Origin: Amblyornis subalaris
Lineage: Eukaryota; Chordata; Aves; Passeriformes; Ptilonorhynchidae
Assembly (NCBI GenBank): GCA_018881555.1
Contig: JACAXG010000109.1
Coordinates: 357,266-421,265, forward strand
Direction of reading: 5' to 3'
Length of the DNA: 64,000 nucleotides
The notes beneath the pieces were generated by a model. It saw only the letters and a list, made by a program, of their open reading frames with translations. It searched no databases and was not told the origin of the DNA. The position numbers were made by a program, and so were the translations under genes. Below, piece by piece: positions 49,681 through 63,968 of the stretch (position 1 is its first letter; every line of letters begins with the position of its first letter).

Positions 49681-52600
49681 CCAAAGTTAGTATGCAAAAT
49701 TCTTGTTTAAGTATCTAAATAATGGTCTGACTGTGATCTTACCAAGTTATCTGATCATTGAGATAAATCCCTTGGGTGTCATTGTTAAAAATGAACACCT
49801 TCACTCTAGGCATTCTTTTCCACTCTTTCTGGAAAGAGTTAGCAGTAAATGTGTTGCCCTTCTGCTGCTATAATTAACTCCTTTCGAAAACTTTAACTAA
49901 TTAAATGTGTTTAATGTTTGACACTTTTGATTCTCTCTTGCTGTGATGTGCTGGTACTGCAACTTTTGTTGACACTTTCATGTGGAGTGCCAGCTGTGCT
50001 ACCAAGATAGCTGAAATAATCTATCTTTTAAGTGAAATCCTTNATGCTTAAATAATGGCAATTTAAAATGGACATCTGCAACTACTTTTTAGAAAGTTTC
50101 CCAATCCTACCATGGAGCTGGTACGTAAAAGGATGGAAATGCTTGTTTGTCCAGCTGTTTGGTATTACAGTTAAAGCTGGTATTTCTCCTCTGTAAAGCT
50201 TGTTATTCAGTATTTTCCTTTTTAACTGATTTAAACTAACACATCACAGTCTTCTGGATCTTTTTACTGCCATTTTTCATTCTTGTTTAATATTTTTATT
50301 TTAACACAATGGACTGCTCATGCAGACAAACCCCTGGCTTTACCTAGACATAGTGTATCTACGACTGCATGTTTACGGAAACTAGTGCAATATTATAAGT
50401 GCTTGCTTCACTTTAAATGCAAGCTTAAAATAAAGTGTAACTTAATGTTTTTCAGGGTTTTATACGTTGAATGTGTCTCTGTTGTATATGTTAGAGCTGA
50501 AGTCTGGCTCCTCTCCTTGCCCTACAACTGTCATGTTAAAAGCTGTAGTAGTTTACCCAAGATATATGGTGANAAAACACTGTATGTGAAAAATGAAACT
50601 TGTACTTACGGTGTGTAGTTTGGAAATAACATTTTAAAACTGTTCTGAGTGAAATTATGTGAATTGAAAGAGCACAGGATCTTGTGTGGTGTGAGGTTCC
50701 TGTTCACAGTACTGTCCAGAAGCACAGTGTTAACAGGTAAAGGTGATTGAGGTTAAAGGTGTAAAGTGAACCTAAGATTTTCTATACAAAGACTGGTAAA
50801 ATTGACATAGCTTCTTTCGGAAGTTGGAATAATGGTGGAACACACAGCTAATGGTTTCAAGGTGAACACTGCAAAAGAAAAGCTAATGTAGTAGAGTTAA
50901 AATGTGTATCTCATGAGATAAAACCAAGTGATACCTCAGTTTCCTCTTTCCTATGTGCTTTATTTGTGTCTTTGTTGATGTGGTTGTTTAGAAAAAGAGG
51001 TTAAGGACTAGAGAGAGGAAACTGCTTTCCCAAGAAAATTTTTTTAAAAAAACTTGATTACTTGAAAAGTACTTCAAAATTAGAAGAACTTGAGATGTTG
51101 GAATTAAAGCTTAAGGAAGAAAAGTATTCTTGGTAAAGACAATGATTTTAATTTTTTATTAATTTATTTTTTTAAGTGTTGACTATATAGAAAAGTATGC
51201 TTAAAGTCTGAACACTTGGAGGTATCTGGATCAGTTGTATGAGCCTGGAAGCAGTGGAAATGACTTTGCAGAAAGGAGAGCACTGAGTTAAGGTATTAGA
51301 TGTTTCTGAAGGACTTGCTGCTAGCAGAGAAAGATAAATGGGGAAACTGGAAAACATTGTTATAACTTTCTGTCTTGATTATGAAATACTACATTAAAGC
51401 TGTATTTAGAAAATATGCAAGTTCTTAAATTACTAAAATACATTGTCCTATACAGTAAAATATCCTTAATGATAACTAAAGAAACTTTCTTCTCTGGCAA
51501 ATTACTGAGAAGTGCTAAGGTTGGTTTTAAATTTGATTAAATCTGCAGGAATTTAAAGAACTGTTTGAAAAATAGATGTGAATTAGTAGATTATTAGTCA
51601 TCTGATTTCATGGAAGCTGTTTTTAAAATGACTTCATGAATATGTAAACACACAAACATTCCCATTGCTTTGCTTCAATCTTGCTGTATACTTTCCCATA
51701 TTGTGGACACTCATGACAGCTTTCACAACTCAGGAGATAAATAGAAAACACTGGACTGCCTAATTTGAAAATTACATGAAGAACAACACCATAACTTTTT
51801 CCCATGGCTCACACTTAGCAGCTAATTAGATTTGAAAAGCCTGCTTTTATGATTTTAATTCTGGTGCTGAACAGTACCTTTATTTAAAGCAAAGTAAAAA
51901 AAGGTTCCTGATTGTGAAGTAACAACAAGACATTAGAGAAGGACTGTTCTCTTGGAAACTATGCATAATGAGAGAAAATAATAATTGACTCTTTCCCTAG
52001 CATTTGAGATAATATATTTGTATTAACATGCATGCATTTTCTGTAGGGAATGTTCCCAATCCTTTCAATGCTTTTTATATATCTTATTCAAACTTGAAGT
52101 AGGTTAAACTGTTAAAAAATAAAAGGAATCAGAATAATTCACTTTGAAATACATTGCTTGGCTTTTTATTATAAAATTTTTTGTGACTGGAACATATAGA
52201 AGGAGAGCATTGGGTTTGTGATATTAGAAGCATTTCTCATAGAGGGTAATGTTTATTTTTGAGCTTTCAGGTGGGTGATTCAGAAGCTTAGTTAAACCAC
52301 TAATGTGCAATTGGAGTAACTATTTTTCTGTAGGTAAGTTTGTCACTACTGCTGATGCAGGGAAGCTATCTGTATTGATCAACATATGAGCTTTCTTCAG
52401 GTGGAAGTATTTTGTTGAGCTTGAATGTACTAAAAAAGATGCTGAAGATATAAAAATGTTGTAGTAATTTTACTCTTCTGTAATGCACTCTCCTGTGATG
52501 TCTTAGTTTGCCCTGATTATTTTTAAAGGATTTCAAGATTCATCTCTATAATTTTTCTTTACCTTTTTCTCCCTGTCTCATTTGCTCTACTGAGTGTATA

Positions 52601-54041
52601 AGTTATGGCAGGTGTGAGAAATTGTGGCAGATAGAGTTGGAAGGAAAATCTAATTGATAGTATATCCCAAAAGTCAGCCATGCTTTTATTATTCCTGACA
52701 AATGTGTATTTGGTGTGCCCGTAGAAGTCTTTAGTGGTGGTGACTACAATTTCTGGCTTGCCTTGTTTTCCCCAAAGATCTAAATTTCTGTGTGTTCAGT
52801 GCCCACATTTTTGAGCCTGTTATTTCTTGTCCTCATCATGGCCATAAAGAACAGAGTATTCTTTGATGCAGAGTCTTCTCAATTTGGAGAGTTATTAAAG
52901 GCAGCATTTTTCCAGGGATTTTTGGTTGGTTGGTTTTGGTTTTTTTTTAATAAATAGAAGCAACTGTGTATTTTTTAAGGTTTAAAGTATTAAATATGAT
53001 AATTTTTCTGAGAGAATCTTCAGTCCTGAACATACTTTTCTTTTTTATATGAAATTAACTGGGATAGATTGGCAGTATCCTCTTGTTTCTGCACCATGTG
53101 TTTTTGTTTTCCTTTAGGTTTTCATAGTGAACCTATCTTGTTTATTCAAGGTTATTGATTATTACCATGTTCCTTACGTTGCAGCCAGAATGGCATCTTC
53201 CTTTTTAAAATGTCTTTCCTATCTAATTTCTGGTAGTGGTTCACCAGAAGGGTAGCAAGTCTCACCCATTCAGAGCTAGGGCCAGCAAAACCTGCGGTCC
53301 TTGGTCTTGCTCCAAAATTGAAAGAGTAGTACTTAGTTTCTTGCTCTGTCTCTTGGTCCTATTTGCAATGATCTTTCCTTCTGATCAATGTTCTGCCTGC
53401 ATATTTAATTGAAAGAAAGAAATATTAGGAAACATGGTAGAGCAAATGGAGAAAAAGAAAAGAGGAAAAAAGATGTGTGATGAATGAGGAGTGTTCAGCA
53501 TATATTCAATTGCATGTATAGTTTAAGAAATACATTCTTCCTTTCTCAGGATCTCTGATATTATTTAAAAAACATAGTGATAATTAAAATTTAATTTTCT
53601 TCTCTTGGTCTACTGAAATTCTGTTTAACATTAAACTTGAATATAAAGCCTTCTTGGTCTTGTAATTGTGAAAATTTTGGTTTTGGTCTCCAGACTGTGG
53701 AGCACTGCATGTTTCTGCTTTTGAGACAGCATGCAGGAAAGTGTTTGGCAGTTATACCAAATGCAGACTCCTCTTTAAAAACTTTATTAAAAATTGAGAT
53801 GTGGCAAAGGTTGAATCTGTGGAGGGAAACTCAGGTCTGACTGTAGATTAGCCTTTAAGCCATTTTAAAGATGTGTTTTAAGTGAAGATTTTATGTCCAG
53901 TTTTGTAATTGGACATTTTAGCTATTGTTAGAGAGAGATTTTTTTTTTCAAACAATGCTTAAAGCTTTAAAATACTCGGTTTGAAGTGAAATAACAGTGC
54001 TAAGTCATGCTGAAAATGTGAAATTTATTAAATGCAATTTT

Positions 54042-54102
54042 CATTTTTTTTCTCTACTCTGTCCTAAAAAGAATGGGGACAGAGTAGAGGAAAAAAAAAA
54101 TG
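54042..54102. repeat. Long hairpin in TUSC3 intron 1
   Basis: CTCTACTCTGTCC (54052-54064) pairs exactly with GGACAGAGTAGAG (54077-54089). The pairing then continues through T-runs and A-runs to CA/TG at the ends (54042 and 54102), with one or two bases of slippage. The arms are about 23-26 bases and the loop 12. The fold is precursor-like in shape but AT-rich at its base. Confidence 0.8.
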
Positions 54103-57100
54103 TTTGCAAGAATTCTTTATTTTATGCTGTTTTTTACAGCCCCATAAAACATCTATATCCCTTTCTCTTCTATTTCTAATTAACTAAAGTTTTGCAGAAA
54201 CTTGGCAAAATCGACTAGCAGTTCTGATTTTAACCAATCTTTATAGAAAACTTCAGTGATTACATACAATAAGTGAAATAAAGGATGCTTACAGCAGCCT
54301 GGTAGCATTTTGTGATTGGATTACTGAAACTTTTCTCTCCCAGATGTCTCCATTTGGCATCCTTGCTGTCATAAGACAGATCAGTGACATAATTGATCTT
54401 TTCCCCTGTTCTGTTCTATAACCGTTTATACAGCACATCCTGTGCAACCACATGGAAAATACAGATTGTATCTGCTTGAGTTCTATGTGCTCTGGAAAAA
54501 TCAGTCAGTAAAATTAGAGTGGGAAAGCACCGGGTTTTTTGGAAATTGGTTTGGGTCTTCAGATTTATTCTTTTAATTTTTAAAAGTGTTTTGAAGGTCA
54601 CATTTTATTGGCTAAGATAATGGTCAGAACTAAAAAAGGAACTTTGCCTGATATTTGGTTTAGGCCTCATTCATCTGCTGTAATAAATCTGAAAGCAGTT
54701 ATAATTAAAAAAAATAAGGTTTTCTATCTAATGCTATGAGATTTTATAAAAATATATAATAATATCATCTTTATTGTTTGTGTATATCAAATGTAATAGG
54801 TATTCTTTTTTTTGTTACAACTTTCAATAATAAGGGATTGCCATGAAACAAATGGAAGGATGTTTTATAGTGAACCTGAAAGCTGCATTTCAGATAGGGA
54901 TACCCATATTTTTATGTGTGATTATCACAAGTCTTTCGTATTCTAAGATAGATAAACAAATTGATACATGCGTTGAATGGCTTGCTTCTGACAGAATTAA
55001 AAATAAAACCCTGGCAATAATTTGTTTACAGAAAATAATCCAACAACATGGAAAAGATTTGTACCCTTGCCATTGCAGGCTTCTTCATGAAAACACTCTT
55101 CTTCATGAATGCTAAAGTGGTGACAGGACTTGAAGCATTTCTCTGGGCAGACTGTTCTCCCACCTAATAGGATTTACTATTAGAATTTTTCTTTCTTCAG
55201 GTGATTGTACCTGATAATACCATTCTGGAATACCCCAAGTTCATCATTTGTTCTTAAGGAGTTGCAGAACTTAGCCCAGTTACGCCATTCCATTAATTTT
55301 TCTTGTTCTTTGCTGCTGAATCTAAAGCAACTAATTTTTGAATTTCAGATGAACTGGTCATTAAGCTTAGCAGAGTTTGGCTGTGTTGCATAGAACATTT
55401 TGTATATCAAGTTCATAACATAAGTGGTAATTACAGTTATGCAGTCCCCCTGTGGAATGACATTTTGAGCTCAGAGAGTTGCTCAAGGTTATAGGCTGTA
55501 GCATCTGCTCCTTGAAGGCTGGAAACCATTTGCTACTCTAAACTCATTTGCTGCTAAACTCTGTGTTTAGTTTGGCTTTTTCATAGTTTCATATCACTAT
55601 TGCTGTCTGCTCTACTATTACAAAATTAGCATGTTCAGTAGCTTTCCTTATCCAATTGCCTTACAAACACCAATTATGGCAAAATCTAGTCCTGAATCTT
55701 GGATATTGACATTTCTGTTTCGTTTTTCTAGATCTTGATGAATATTTATTCATGTCTGAGCCATATAAATGTCTCTTCAATTGAGATTTTTGAGCTTGTC
55801 AAGGAAAAGTGTAGGTAATATTGTAAAAAAATCCCATTTACAGTATAAGGTTTATTTCTGGGGTTTATTTTATAATTTCTGCTAAGCATTTTTGTCTACT
55901 TGATTGTTTTAGAAGTCCTTTGATACTTAGCCTGTTTTTCATGAAAAGTCATCTACAGTTGTTCAGTAATTAATTAGCTAATTCCCTTTATACTTTCATA
56001 TTTTCAGGTCGTACTAATTACACATTCAGGCTTTTTCACGTGTTTTGTTTCTTAAATCTCAACGATGGAAGAGGTGCATTCTGAATCTAAAGTTAGCCCT
56101 TTAACTCAAAACTTTGCTGTCCTACAAGAGTCTGTTTAGAAAAATGAATTGTTTTATTTATATTGCGGTGGTTTTTCCGCACTATGCTGAGGAATATGGT
56201 TATTTTAACAATAAAGTATGAGAGGTATTTTTGATTGGTGCTGCGTAAACTTTCCTTGGTAATTGTAGCTGCTTTGTTTACTTCATTGGTTCAAATTATT
56301 ACTTAAAATATTTTGGTTTTCTTTTACTCCTCTTAGTTGTCAAGTTCATATGACCCATTTCTATTTTTGGTAGTAAACTACAATGCCACATAAATTGCAT
56401 TTAATCCATAAGTACTTGCTTCACTGGGGTACTGATACACTAAAAATATGAAATTTAAAATTATTTTTATTTTTAATCCTAAGTATCCTAAAGTATTTTA
56501 TCATGAATCTTTGTCTTTCTGTAAAAGACATAACTAGAGACTCAGATTCTGCAAGGGAGATTAATATAGGGGGTGGGAAAGCTGAGCAGGCAGAATGTTT
56601 TGAGATACAGTTCCTTTCTCTACTCTTTTTTTTCAAGGTTATCTAACAGTTTAAAGAAGGTATTTGAATATGAATAGAAATATGTTTTGACTGACACAGG
56701 TAATGCTCTAGATACCCTAGGAGTTGCAGGGCTAGGGCTACGTACAGTGAATAATTGATATATTAGCTATGTCTACATATGTTTAGGTGTCTTTCCAAAG
56801 AGAGGAATTCAAGCTACAATTAGGTGAGGGAATTGTAGAGCAATCTAGTTAACAGGAGTAGAGCACCTCATCATAGGTCACAGTACCAGCACTGCATAGT
56901 AGGTGATCTTGAACTAGGGAATACAAAATGCAAAAGGATGTTTCTGAAATCTTGTCATTCTCCAGAATTTGGATGCTAAAGTCAAAACTGTAAAGGCTGT
57001 GCTATCCAGAATATATGCTGCTAAAGTATTGGGTAGACTTTGGCTACAGGAAGAGGGTAGTGGTGATGACTGTGTACTAATTCTTCAATGAGGACTTTGT

Positions 57101-58542
57101 ACATGGTCCTTAAAAATAATAACAATAAAAAAGGCGAAATAAGAATATAATAACTTGATTATTGTTTCCTTTTTATTTCATCACATGGTGATGTATTTAA
57201 GGTTAAAGTGGTGTATATACTCTGGTTTCTGTTCAGATCGTGTAAGGTGGTACAAGCATGCCTATTGATTATGGTTTACAGAGTAGGTTTCCGGAATTTC
57301 TGAGATATGGGACCTGCATACTTCCACATGCATGAAGATGATGTTGAATACACTTCTCCCTACTCTAAGCTGAACACTAAAATTTAGAAGCGTGTGTAAA
57401 CTCACGCAGCAATAAGTGTTTTTTGTTTTGAAGTGAATCCTCCGTGATGCCTTTTACTGAGATATTTTCAGATATTAATTAGGTATTTTCAGATGATACC
57501 TAGGGGAACTAATACACTTGCTACCTACTTTATCTGTCTCTTAAGTGGGGCCATAACTTGATCTCACAGCCAAGTCTGGCATGTTTAAGTGTAGGGCATG
57601 TTCATTGAGTAGGTGAGGCAGGAATTGTTATGAAATGAACAGGAGTGGTGCATTAATGCTGAAGTTATTGCATAAATATTTTCCTTCTGTTTTGAGATAC
57701 TTTCTCTCCTAAGCTAGATGTGGATAGAAGCTCTTGTCTAAGTTTTCTTCAAATCTCTGTTTATTTATAGCAGTGCACTGACTTCTTTAGTGGGCAATTT
57801 GTTTAGAAGCAAAAATAGAGTTACTAATCTGCTGGAGAGACTCTAGATATTATCATTGTTTTTTACTTCCATTATGCTTTTTTTGGTATGGGGTGATACC
57901 AAAATCGGCTGGAGAATAAACTTACTAGCACAATTTGAAGTCTTAGAAAGCAGGCATTCTTTGTTACAGCATTCAGAGGATTTTTTCTCTAATTGAATCT
58001 GTATCATGAAATTTTAAAACAGGGTATTTATTCCATCATGACCATACATATTCATTACAACGTGCTGCCAAGCTAATACATAAACATTACTTTTCCTAGA
58101 GCTAATTTACATGCCTCTGCCCCTTACTGGAAGTCCTTTTATGGTCTTAGAGGGTCATCTAAAGGGGTCTCTGGTGGTCATATTCACTGAGGACCCCCAA
58201 AATTGTAAGTGGACTTGCCTTGAACTTCTCTTAGGGCATGTACTGTTGTTTCTTGTTACATGACTGCCACAAAAACCATGTAGGTTCCTCATTATCTGTT
58301 TATCCACTGGTTCCAGCTACATTTAGCATCCTCTGTGTCTACTTTTACATTCTTTTATTTAATTTGCTGGTTAGTCTTTAAGCTCTATTTTGCAACTTCA
58401 AGGGAACTGAAAATTTCTATTCTCCGTGTTGTCTGTCAGGGGCATTGCTAATAATTTTCCACTTAAAATGCATGGTATTCCATGGCATTCCATTTTTTTG
58501 TTTCCTCTAAGCTGAATAAATCAATCAATGGAGATGTGGGGC

Positions 58543-58564
58543 TGTGTGCATATATATGCACACA
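58543..58564. repeat. Perfect 22-bp palindrome in a TG/TA repeat
   Basis: TGTGTGCATATATATGCACACA reads the same on both strands and is followed by further CA/TA runs to about 58580. It is probably a microsatellite with cruciform potential. Confidence 0.85.
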
Positions 58565-60587
58565 CATATATATACACACATTGGTTTGCCCTGGTCTAGA
58601 TGAAATAGCATTTACTTTGGTGTGGTCATCTGTGGGTTTTTGTCCTGTAACTCTAGATGCTGCAAATGATCAAAGTGCTTTAACCAGACTTCATGGAGAG
58701 TGTAACTTTCAGAGTAAAATTTTGAACTAAAATGCTCTCATGTAACTGCATATTGGTTCTGGAGGCTGCTAACATAAAGCAATTGCATTATGTAAAAGCG
58801 ATAGTTACCTGAAGTTATGCTTTAGTACATAAGGAAGGACAGTCCTCATCTGATTTGACATCTTGTATTCTGTGCACAGAAACTAAGCTTTCTTAAGTCA
58901 CTCTGTGCCATGAACTTCTAACATTCACAATAGGAGTTAAATTTTCAATTAAATGTGTTATCTCAACCTTTCCTACAGTAGTATTGTGGTTAGAGCATGT
59001 TTGGGAAACTAATACAGTGGGAGCAGTTGATATTAATTTGATTTGTGGGAAATTTTATGGTGCTTCACATAAAGTACCCTGAACACTTGTCTGTCTGCTC
59101 CTCTGGGTGCTTGGATCCTCTTAAGATGATCTTCATTATTGTTTTAATTCAAAAAGCTCCTGCTCTGAAGTATATCAGTTTTTTCCCCCCTCTAGAGCAT
59201 TGTTTGCACTCTGAAATGGTCTCCCAGTATATGGACTGGATTCTACTGTCCTCTTGCACCAACACAGAGATTTAGAGAATGTTGCAGGATTCACTGGGCC
59301 ACAGAGGAATGACAAGAGGGAAGATAATTTTCTAGCTGAATGATGATCATTTGAAAGAGGGAAGTCCTGGATTCCCACAGCTATTTATACATTTAATCCA
59401 ATAACTGTTCAGTGTAAAACATTGTAATACAATTTGTTCAAGTAGGTTTACTTGTCCACCATCTGGACGTGAACACTGCCTGCCAAACCAGTTGGGAGGG
59501 CAGTGAAAGAAATCAAGGTTACTTTCAAGTAATGAGGGCTTCTCAGGATAACCTCTGTACAGTTGCTTTCTCNGTTTAAGCAGCTATCACCTTCTCAGTT
59601 GTAATTGTTCGTGACAGTGGAGGTGGCTGAAGGAACTAAGTGTAGAGTGCACTGCGCCCAGTGTTCAAAGAGCCAGCCCTGGAATATTTAAAAGGAATAG
59701 AGGCCTTGGTGGGAATATGAGGGTGCTCAAATCTGCATTTTTCCTTCAGTATTCCAGGGTGTTTGTTTATTACAAGACTGTAGAGCAGAGGGAGATTACA
59801 CAAAATCTGTTTCGTAAGTACCTGGTGGCAGGCAGGAGAAGCTTGTTCAGCTTTGGAAATTGCTCACTCTGGTTTCAGTTTCTGTTTGCTGTAGATCCAA
59901 ATTCCTCAGTTAACTGCTCTGTGTGGATTAATCTAAGTACCTTGTTGCTTCTACAGATACCAAGCAAGATTATAATGATGCTTGATTTAGGTGGTCAAAT
60001 ACCACATTATGTGACTTAATTTTAATGAAATGCTAAGTAGGGAAAGAGGCACTAAAGCTGATAAATTTTAGTGCAAAACATTTTTGGGACAGGTATTCTG
60101 ACATCTTAGGTGTGTTCATTTTACAAGAGCCTCAAGTGAGTAATGTTGGACAGATTGTAAGTTCAAGTATATATTTCACATTCGGATGACATGGAGAATC
60201 AGAGAAAGTAGAATTTTCATCTTTAAGCGCATTTTCTTGTCCACCATGTTAAAGTGATATAATTATGGTTCTGTTAGTGTATTCATCTATTGGTATGTAT
60301 CTTAAGTGATTCAAAAATCTAACTGAAGCTGTCCAGTTATAGCAACATCAGGTTTTTTGAGCAATGAATGCATTGTGCTGTCATGCAGAACTCATGCTTG
60401 CTTGGCTGTGAGGGAGAAAATTATGAGTTCATTAGCTGATACAGCAGCTTTGCTTTCGAAAGTAATTTGGTGTCTGTACTTTTCCCAAGTGAAAACGGAA
60501 CTTTTCCTGAATCTAATGAACTGTTTTGATAGTAAAAATGTTCTGGAGGAAACATATTTTCACTCAAGTAAAAGTTTTGGNTCACTC

Positions 60588-60850
60588 CTCTGCACTTCGT
60601 TTCAGTCCATTCCATTTCATTGTTTCCATTTCATGCCAGAATCTTCTTTTTTTTCCATTTCATTTCATTTCATTATATTTCCTTTCCTGTCTTTTCATTT
60701 CACTTCATTCCCTGATTCCTCATTTCATTTCCTTTCACGAAATGAAAATTCTTCATTTCGTGAAAGGAAGTGAAATCTCAAGATTTCCATGAGTATCATT
60801 TCATGAAGTTCCGATTCATTTCTCTGCACTTCGTTTCGTTCCATTCCATC
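60588..60850 (+). repeat. TTTCA/TTCCA-rich satellite-like block with terminal direct repeats and a foldback
   Basis: The block is bounded by near-identical direct repeats, CTCTGCACTTCGTTTC followed by an AGTCCATTCCAT or GTTCCATTCCAT variant (60588-60615 and 60821-60849). Between them is a degenerate run of TTTCA and TTCCA units. A foldback at 60722-60776 sits in the middle of the block. Confidence 0.8.
60722..60776. repeat. 25-bp-arm inverted repeat with a 5-base spacer
   Basis: Left arm 60722-60746 and right arm 60752-60776 are reverse complements with one mismatch; the innermost 16 bases (CCTTTCACGAAATGAA / TTCATTTCGTGAAAGG) pair perfectly. The spacer is AATTC (60747-60751). Confidence 0.9.
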
Positions 60851-63095
60851 TTGAGTCTACAAAGAATTAAAAAAAAAGTGTGCTTTAAAAATGGGCTGAG
60901 AGACACTTTCAGCTTGTTACCATGTTTTCTAAGAATGAGAAATGCATAGAATTATAATTAGAAATTTGATTTCATGTTTATTTTGGAAGCTAATTTCAGA
61001 AGGTAAAAGTTTAGACTTCATGATATTATGAGAATGAAATGTAACTTTGGTAAACACATCATATTTTAATTTTTCTGATGTAGACATTAATTCCACTTCC
61101 AGTTCCCTCCATGTGAGTTATTGAGTTATTCACTGTAAGGTACCTGAATTTTTAATATTCAGCGTAGAAAATGATGCTGACTATTGGTGTTTAAACAGCA
61201 GTTTCTTAACATATTTAAACCATTAGGTTTTGCATTAAAGCTTCCTGACTGCTTGTCATGATTTAACATTCAACAATGAACTACTGGTTTAGTGTTATTA
61301 ATGACATCTTTTTGTATTTAGATAAAAATTACGTGCTGGCATCTATGAATAGGTTTTCCTTAAACTACTCAGAAATAGACCTAAAAGTGCAAAGTAATTA
61401 TTTTACATTAAAAGGATTAAATGCTTTATCTGTCACTAAATATTGTCTACCTCCTATTGAACCACAGAATCCATTCATTAACTTAGCACCATGCCGTGTC
61501 CTTTGTCTTCTAATAATGACTTACTGGGAAGGTAGTATTCTGATTAAAGGAACTCCTGCTCAGGAAACTGTAATATTTCTGTTTCGTAATGTATGGGTAA
61601 ATGGTAAGTATGCCAGAACCTCATGTGGATGGCTGAGATAAAAGGTTTTGTTGTTTGAAAATACTGACCTACTACTCAGAGGGAAGAATGCTAAACTTAG
61701 TGGTTCTGTCATATTTATGTGTGTGTGTTTGCCTCTTGAGAAACAGAATTTGCTAGGAAACTCTGACAATAAAGTGACCAATGAATTGATGGCACAATAA
61801 AATAGAACTATGGAGAATCAACGTCAGAGGTGTCAAAGAATTTATGAATAATCATTAGTAATCAAATGACAGTGAAATAATGTAAGTGAGGGTAGATGCA
61901 GATTTTTCTCACAATGAACTTGAGTCATGATGAAAAGTTCAAAGCAAGTATTAGGAGACATAGTGCTCTGAAACATACATTTAAATAGGTGTAATGGCTG
62001 CAATATACAAATTGCCTGTTTTTAAAAGTGAGGCTTACGCTCAATTNTGGTGCCTTAAAAACTTTCTCTACTGCCTGGTATTTCTAACTTTGTTTTAATT
62101 GTTTGTAGAATCTTTTTACTGAACTGTTTTATCATAAGAAAAAGAAGGAAAAGGATTGTTTTGCATNTCCTGAAAAGAAAGAAGGAAAAATCAACAGTCT
62201 GAACTTGCATCCAAACTTTAGTGATTAAATAGTTGTGCCATTTGAACATTTCTGTGTTACAATTTGTCATTTGTGACAAAGAAGAAAAAGTGTGAGTTTT
62301 CCTTAACATTAATTAGGATTTTTATGAATTTGAATGCACTGCTTTGGACCCTTCACTTTCTGGTCCTATAGTAGGTTGTCCATTACACTGACTGGATCAT
62401 GTTGCTACTGTTAACCATGTAAAGTGCTGTAGATATTTTTGATTGTCTTTGATAAGTACTGTTAATGCCCTTAAATTGTACATCTGTTTAGAGAGGCAGA
62501 TTGGCTGATATTTGAAGAAGAAAATTTCAGATAATTTCTTCATCATGGAAGAATTGACCTTGAAACCAAAGCAGGCTTTCACTAATTTCATGTGAAATAA
62601 TGAAACAAGGTACTACTTTCTAAAGTCCTTGTAGAAAAAGGAAATTTGCTGTCTTACCTTCTCAGTTTGAGAGAGAGTCATTGCCAAGACTGCTCCTAAT
62701 GCTAAAGTCATCTGGAGACTTCAGGTATTTGAATTCAATTGTTAGATATGTAACTGGTTTCCTGTGTAACTCTACCCAGTCTTCTTTGGTTGCTTGTCCA
62801 TTTTATAAAAATAGCCTGTAAAGGTGGTACTTCCCTTTTTTCTAGTTTTTTCCATTTCATAGCCAAGAAGAGGGTATAAATTACGTTTTTTGTTGTTTTG
62901 GTGGGAGTTTTTTGTGGGGGGGGTGGGGTTTTTTGTTTGTTTTTGTTATTTTTGAGGTATGGTGTCTCAGTTTTGCAACAAATTTAAGAGAGGACTCTGT
63001 GGACTGAGTCCTTCTCTCCNAAAGGGTTCCAAAAATCCTTTTCAACCAATAGGAAATGAATACTAATAGATGAAAGTGAAAAAAAACCAAACGGT

Positions 63096-63968
63096 TGTTG
63101 TGGGTTTGACAAATGAATTTTTTGTCCCATCTAGCAGGGAGACCTGTGGTGGTGGGGAGGGGTTGCCCGGGATCTAGTGGACGATACTTAAGACACAAAG
63201 AATGTTGCTGGTACACCCACGTGCCACAATAATCACCCAGCTAGAGAAACAAGAGCTGGGAGCTTTGGCCAGAGGCTGCAGCTTATCATTGGGAGAGGTG
63301 AAACACTATGAGACTTGGCTGGAGGGGGCAGAGGCCGGCTGGGTCTCTTCTCAGCTCAGCATTCAGCTTGCATGGTTGGGCGTGCTGCGAGTGTCAGTTT
63401 GCTCCAAGAGCACTGCTGCACTGTGACATCTCTGCCGGGGTCCTGCCGCAGCACAGGCTACAGCATCAGGCTGTGACTGTCACCGCCCAGAGCTGCTCGC
63501 CTCTGCTGTCCGTGTCCCCAGCCTGGATTTTCTGCTGCACTTGGACCTGCCTGCGTGCGCTGCTTGCTGCCTGCTGCTGAGGTTGGTGCTGAGCTGGGCT
63601 GCTGCCCCGTGGGTTCGCACCAGGAGCGGTCTCCCCTCTCCCTCTTGCCTGAGCCGCCATTGGCACGTGGAGAGATCGCCATGCTTGTGCCACCGCGCCC
63701 CCTGCAGCCGCGGGGGAGTCACGGCGGNCTCTCTGCCCCAACAGAGAATCGCCCAACGACAGAGAAAGGACTGTTATGGGGTTTGTCTGTTCTCTTAGTG
63801 TTGCCGTGTATTTTTCTGGTTACATATATATATATAGATACATAATCCTAGTAAAGAACTGTTATTCTTTTTCCCACATCTTTGCCTGAAAGCCCCGTCA
63901 TTTCGAGGCTATAGTAATTTGGAGGGAGGGTGCTGGGATTATAGGGGTTGGGATGACTGAGAGATGTC
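63096..63968 (+). mobile_element. LTR, ERVL-like, near the window end
   Basis: It begins TGTTGTGGGTTTGACAAATG. It runs through a GC-rich middle with degenerate CTGCTGC and CCGCGGG segments. It ends in ATCTTTGCCTGAAAGCCCC and AGTAATTTGGAGGGAGGG, a 3' portion typical of a common avian LTR, with an AGTAAAG signal near 63850. The flanks ACGGT and ACGGA give a possible 5-bp duplication if the LTR ends at 63968, with its terminal CA then lost. Boundaries are therefore tentative. Frames at 63202-63845 are LTR artefacts. Confidence 0.65.

Noticed and set aside
61276..61641. 121-codon plus-strand open frame in the intron
   Set aside because: No recognisable family, AT-rich, and no similarity to the expected TUSC3 exon 2.
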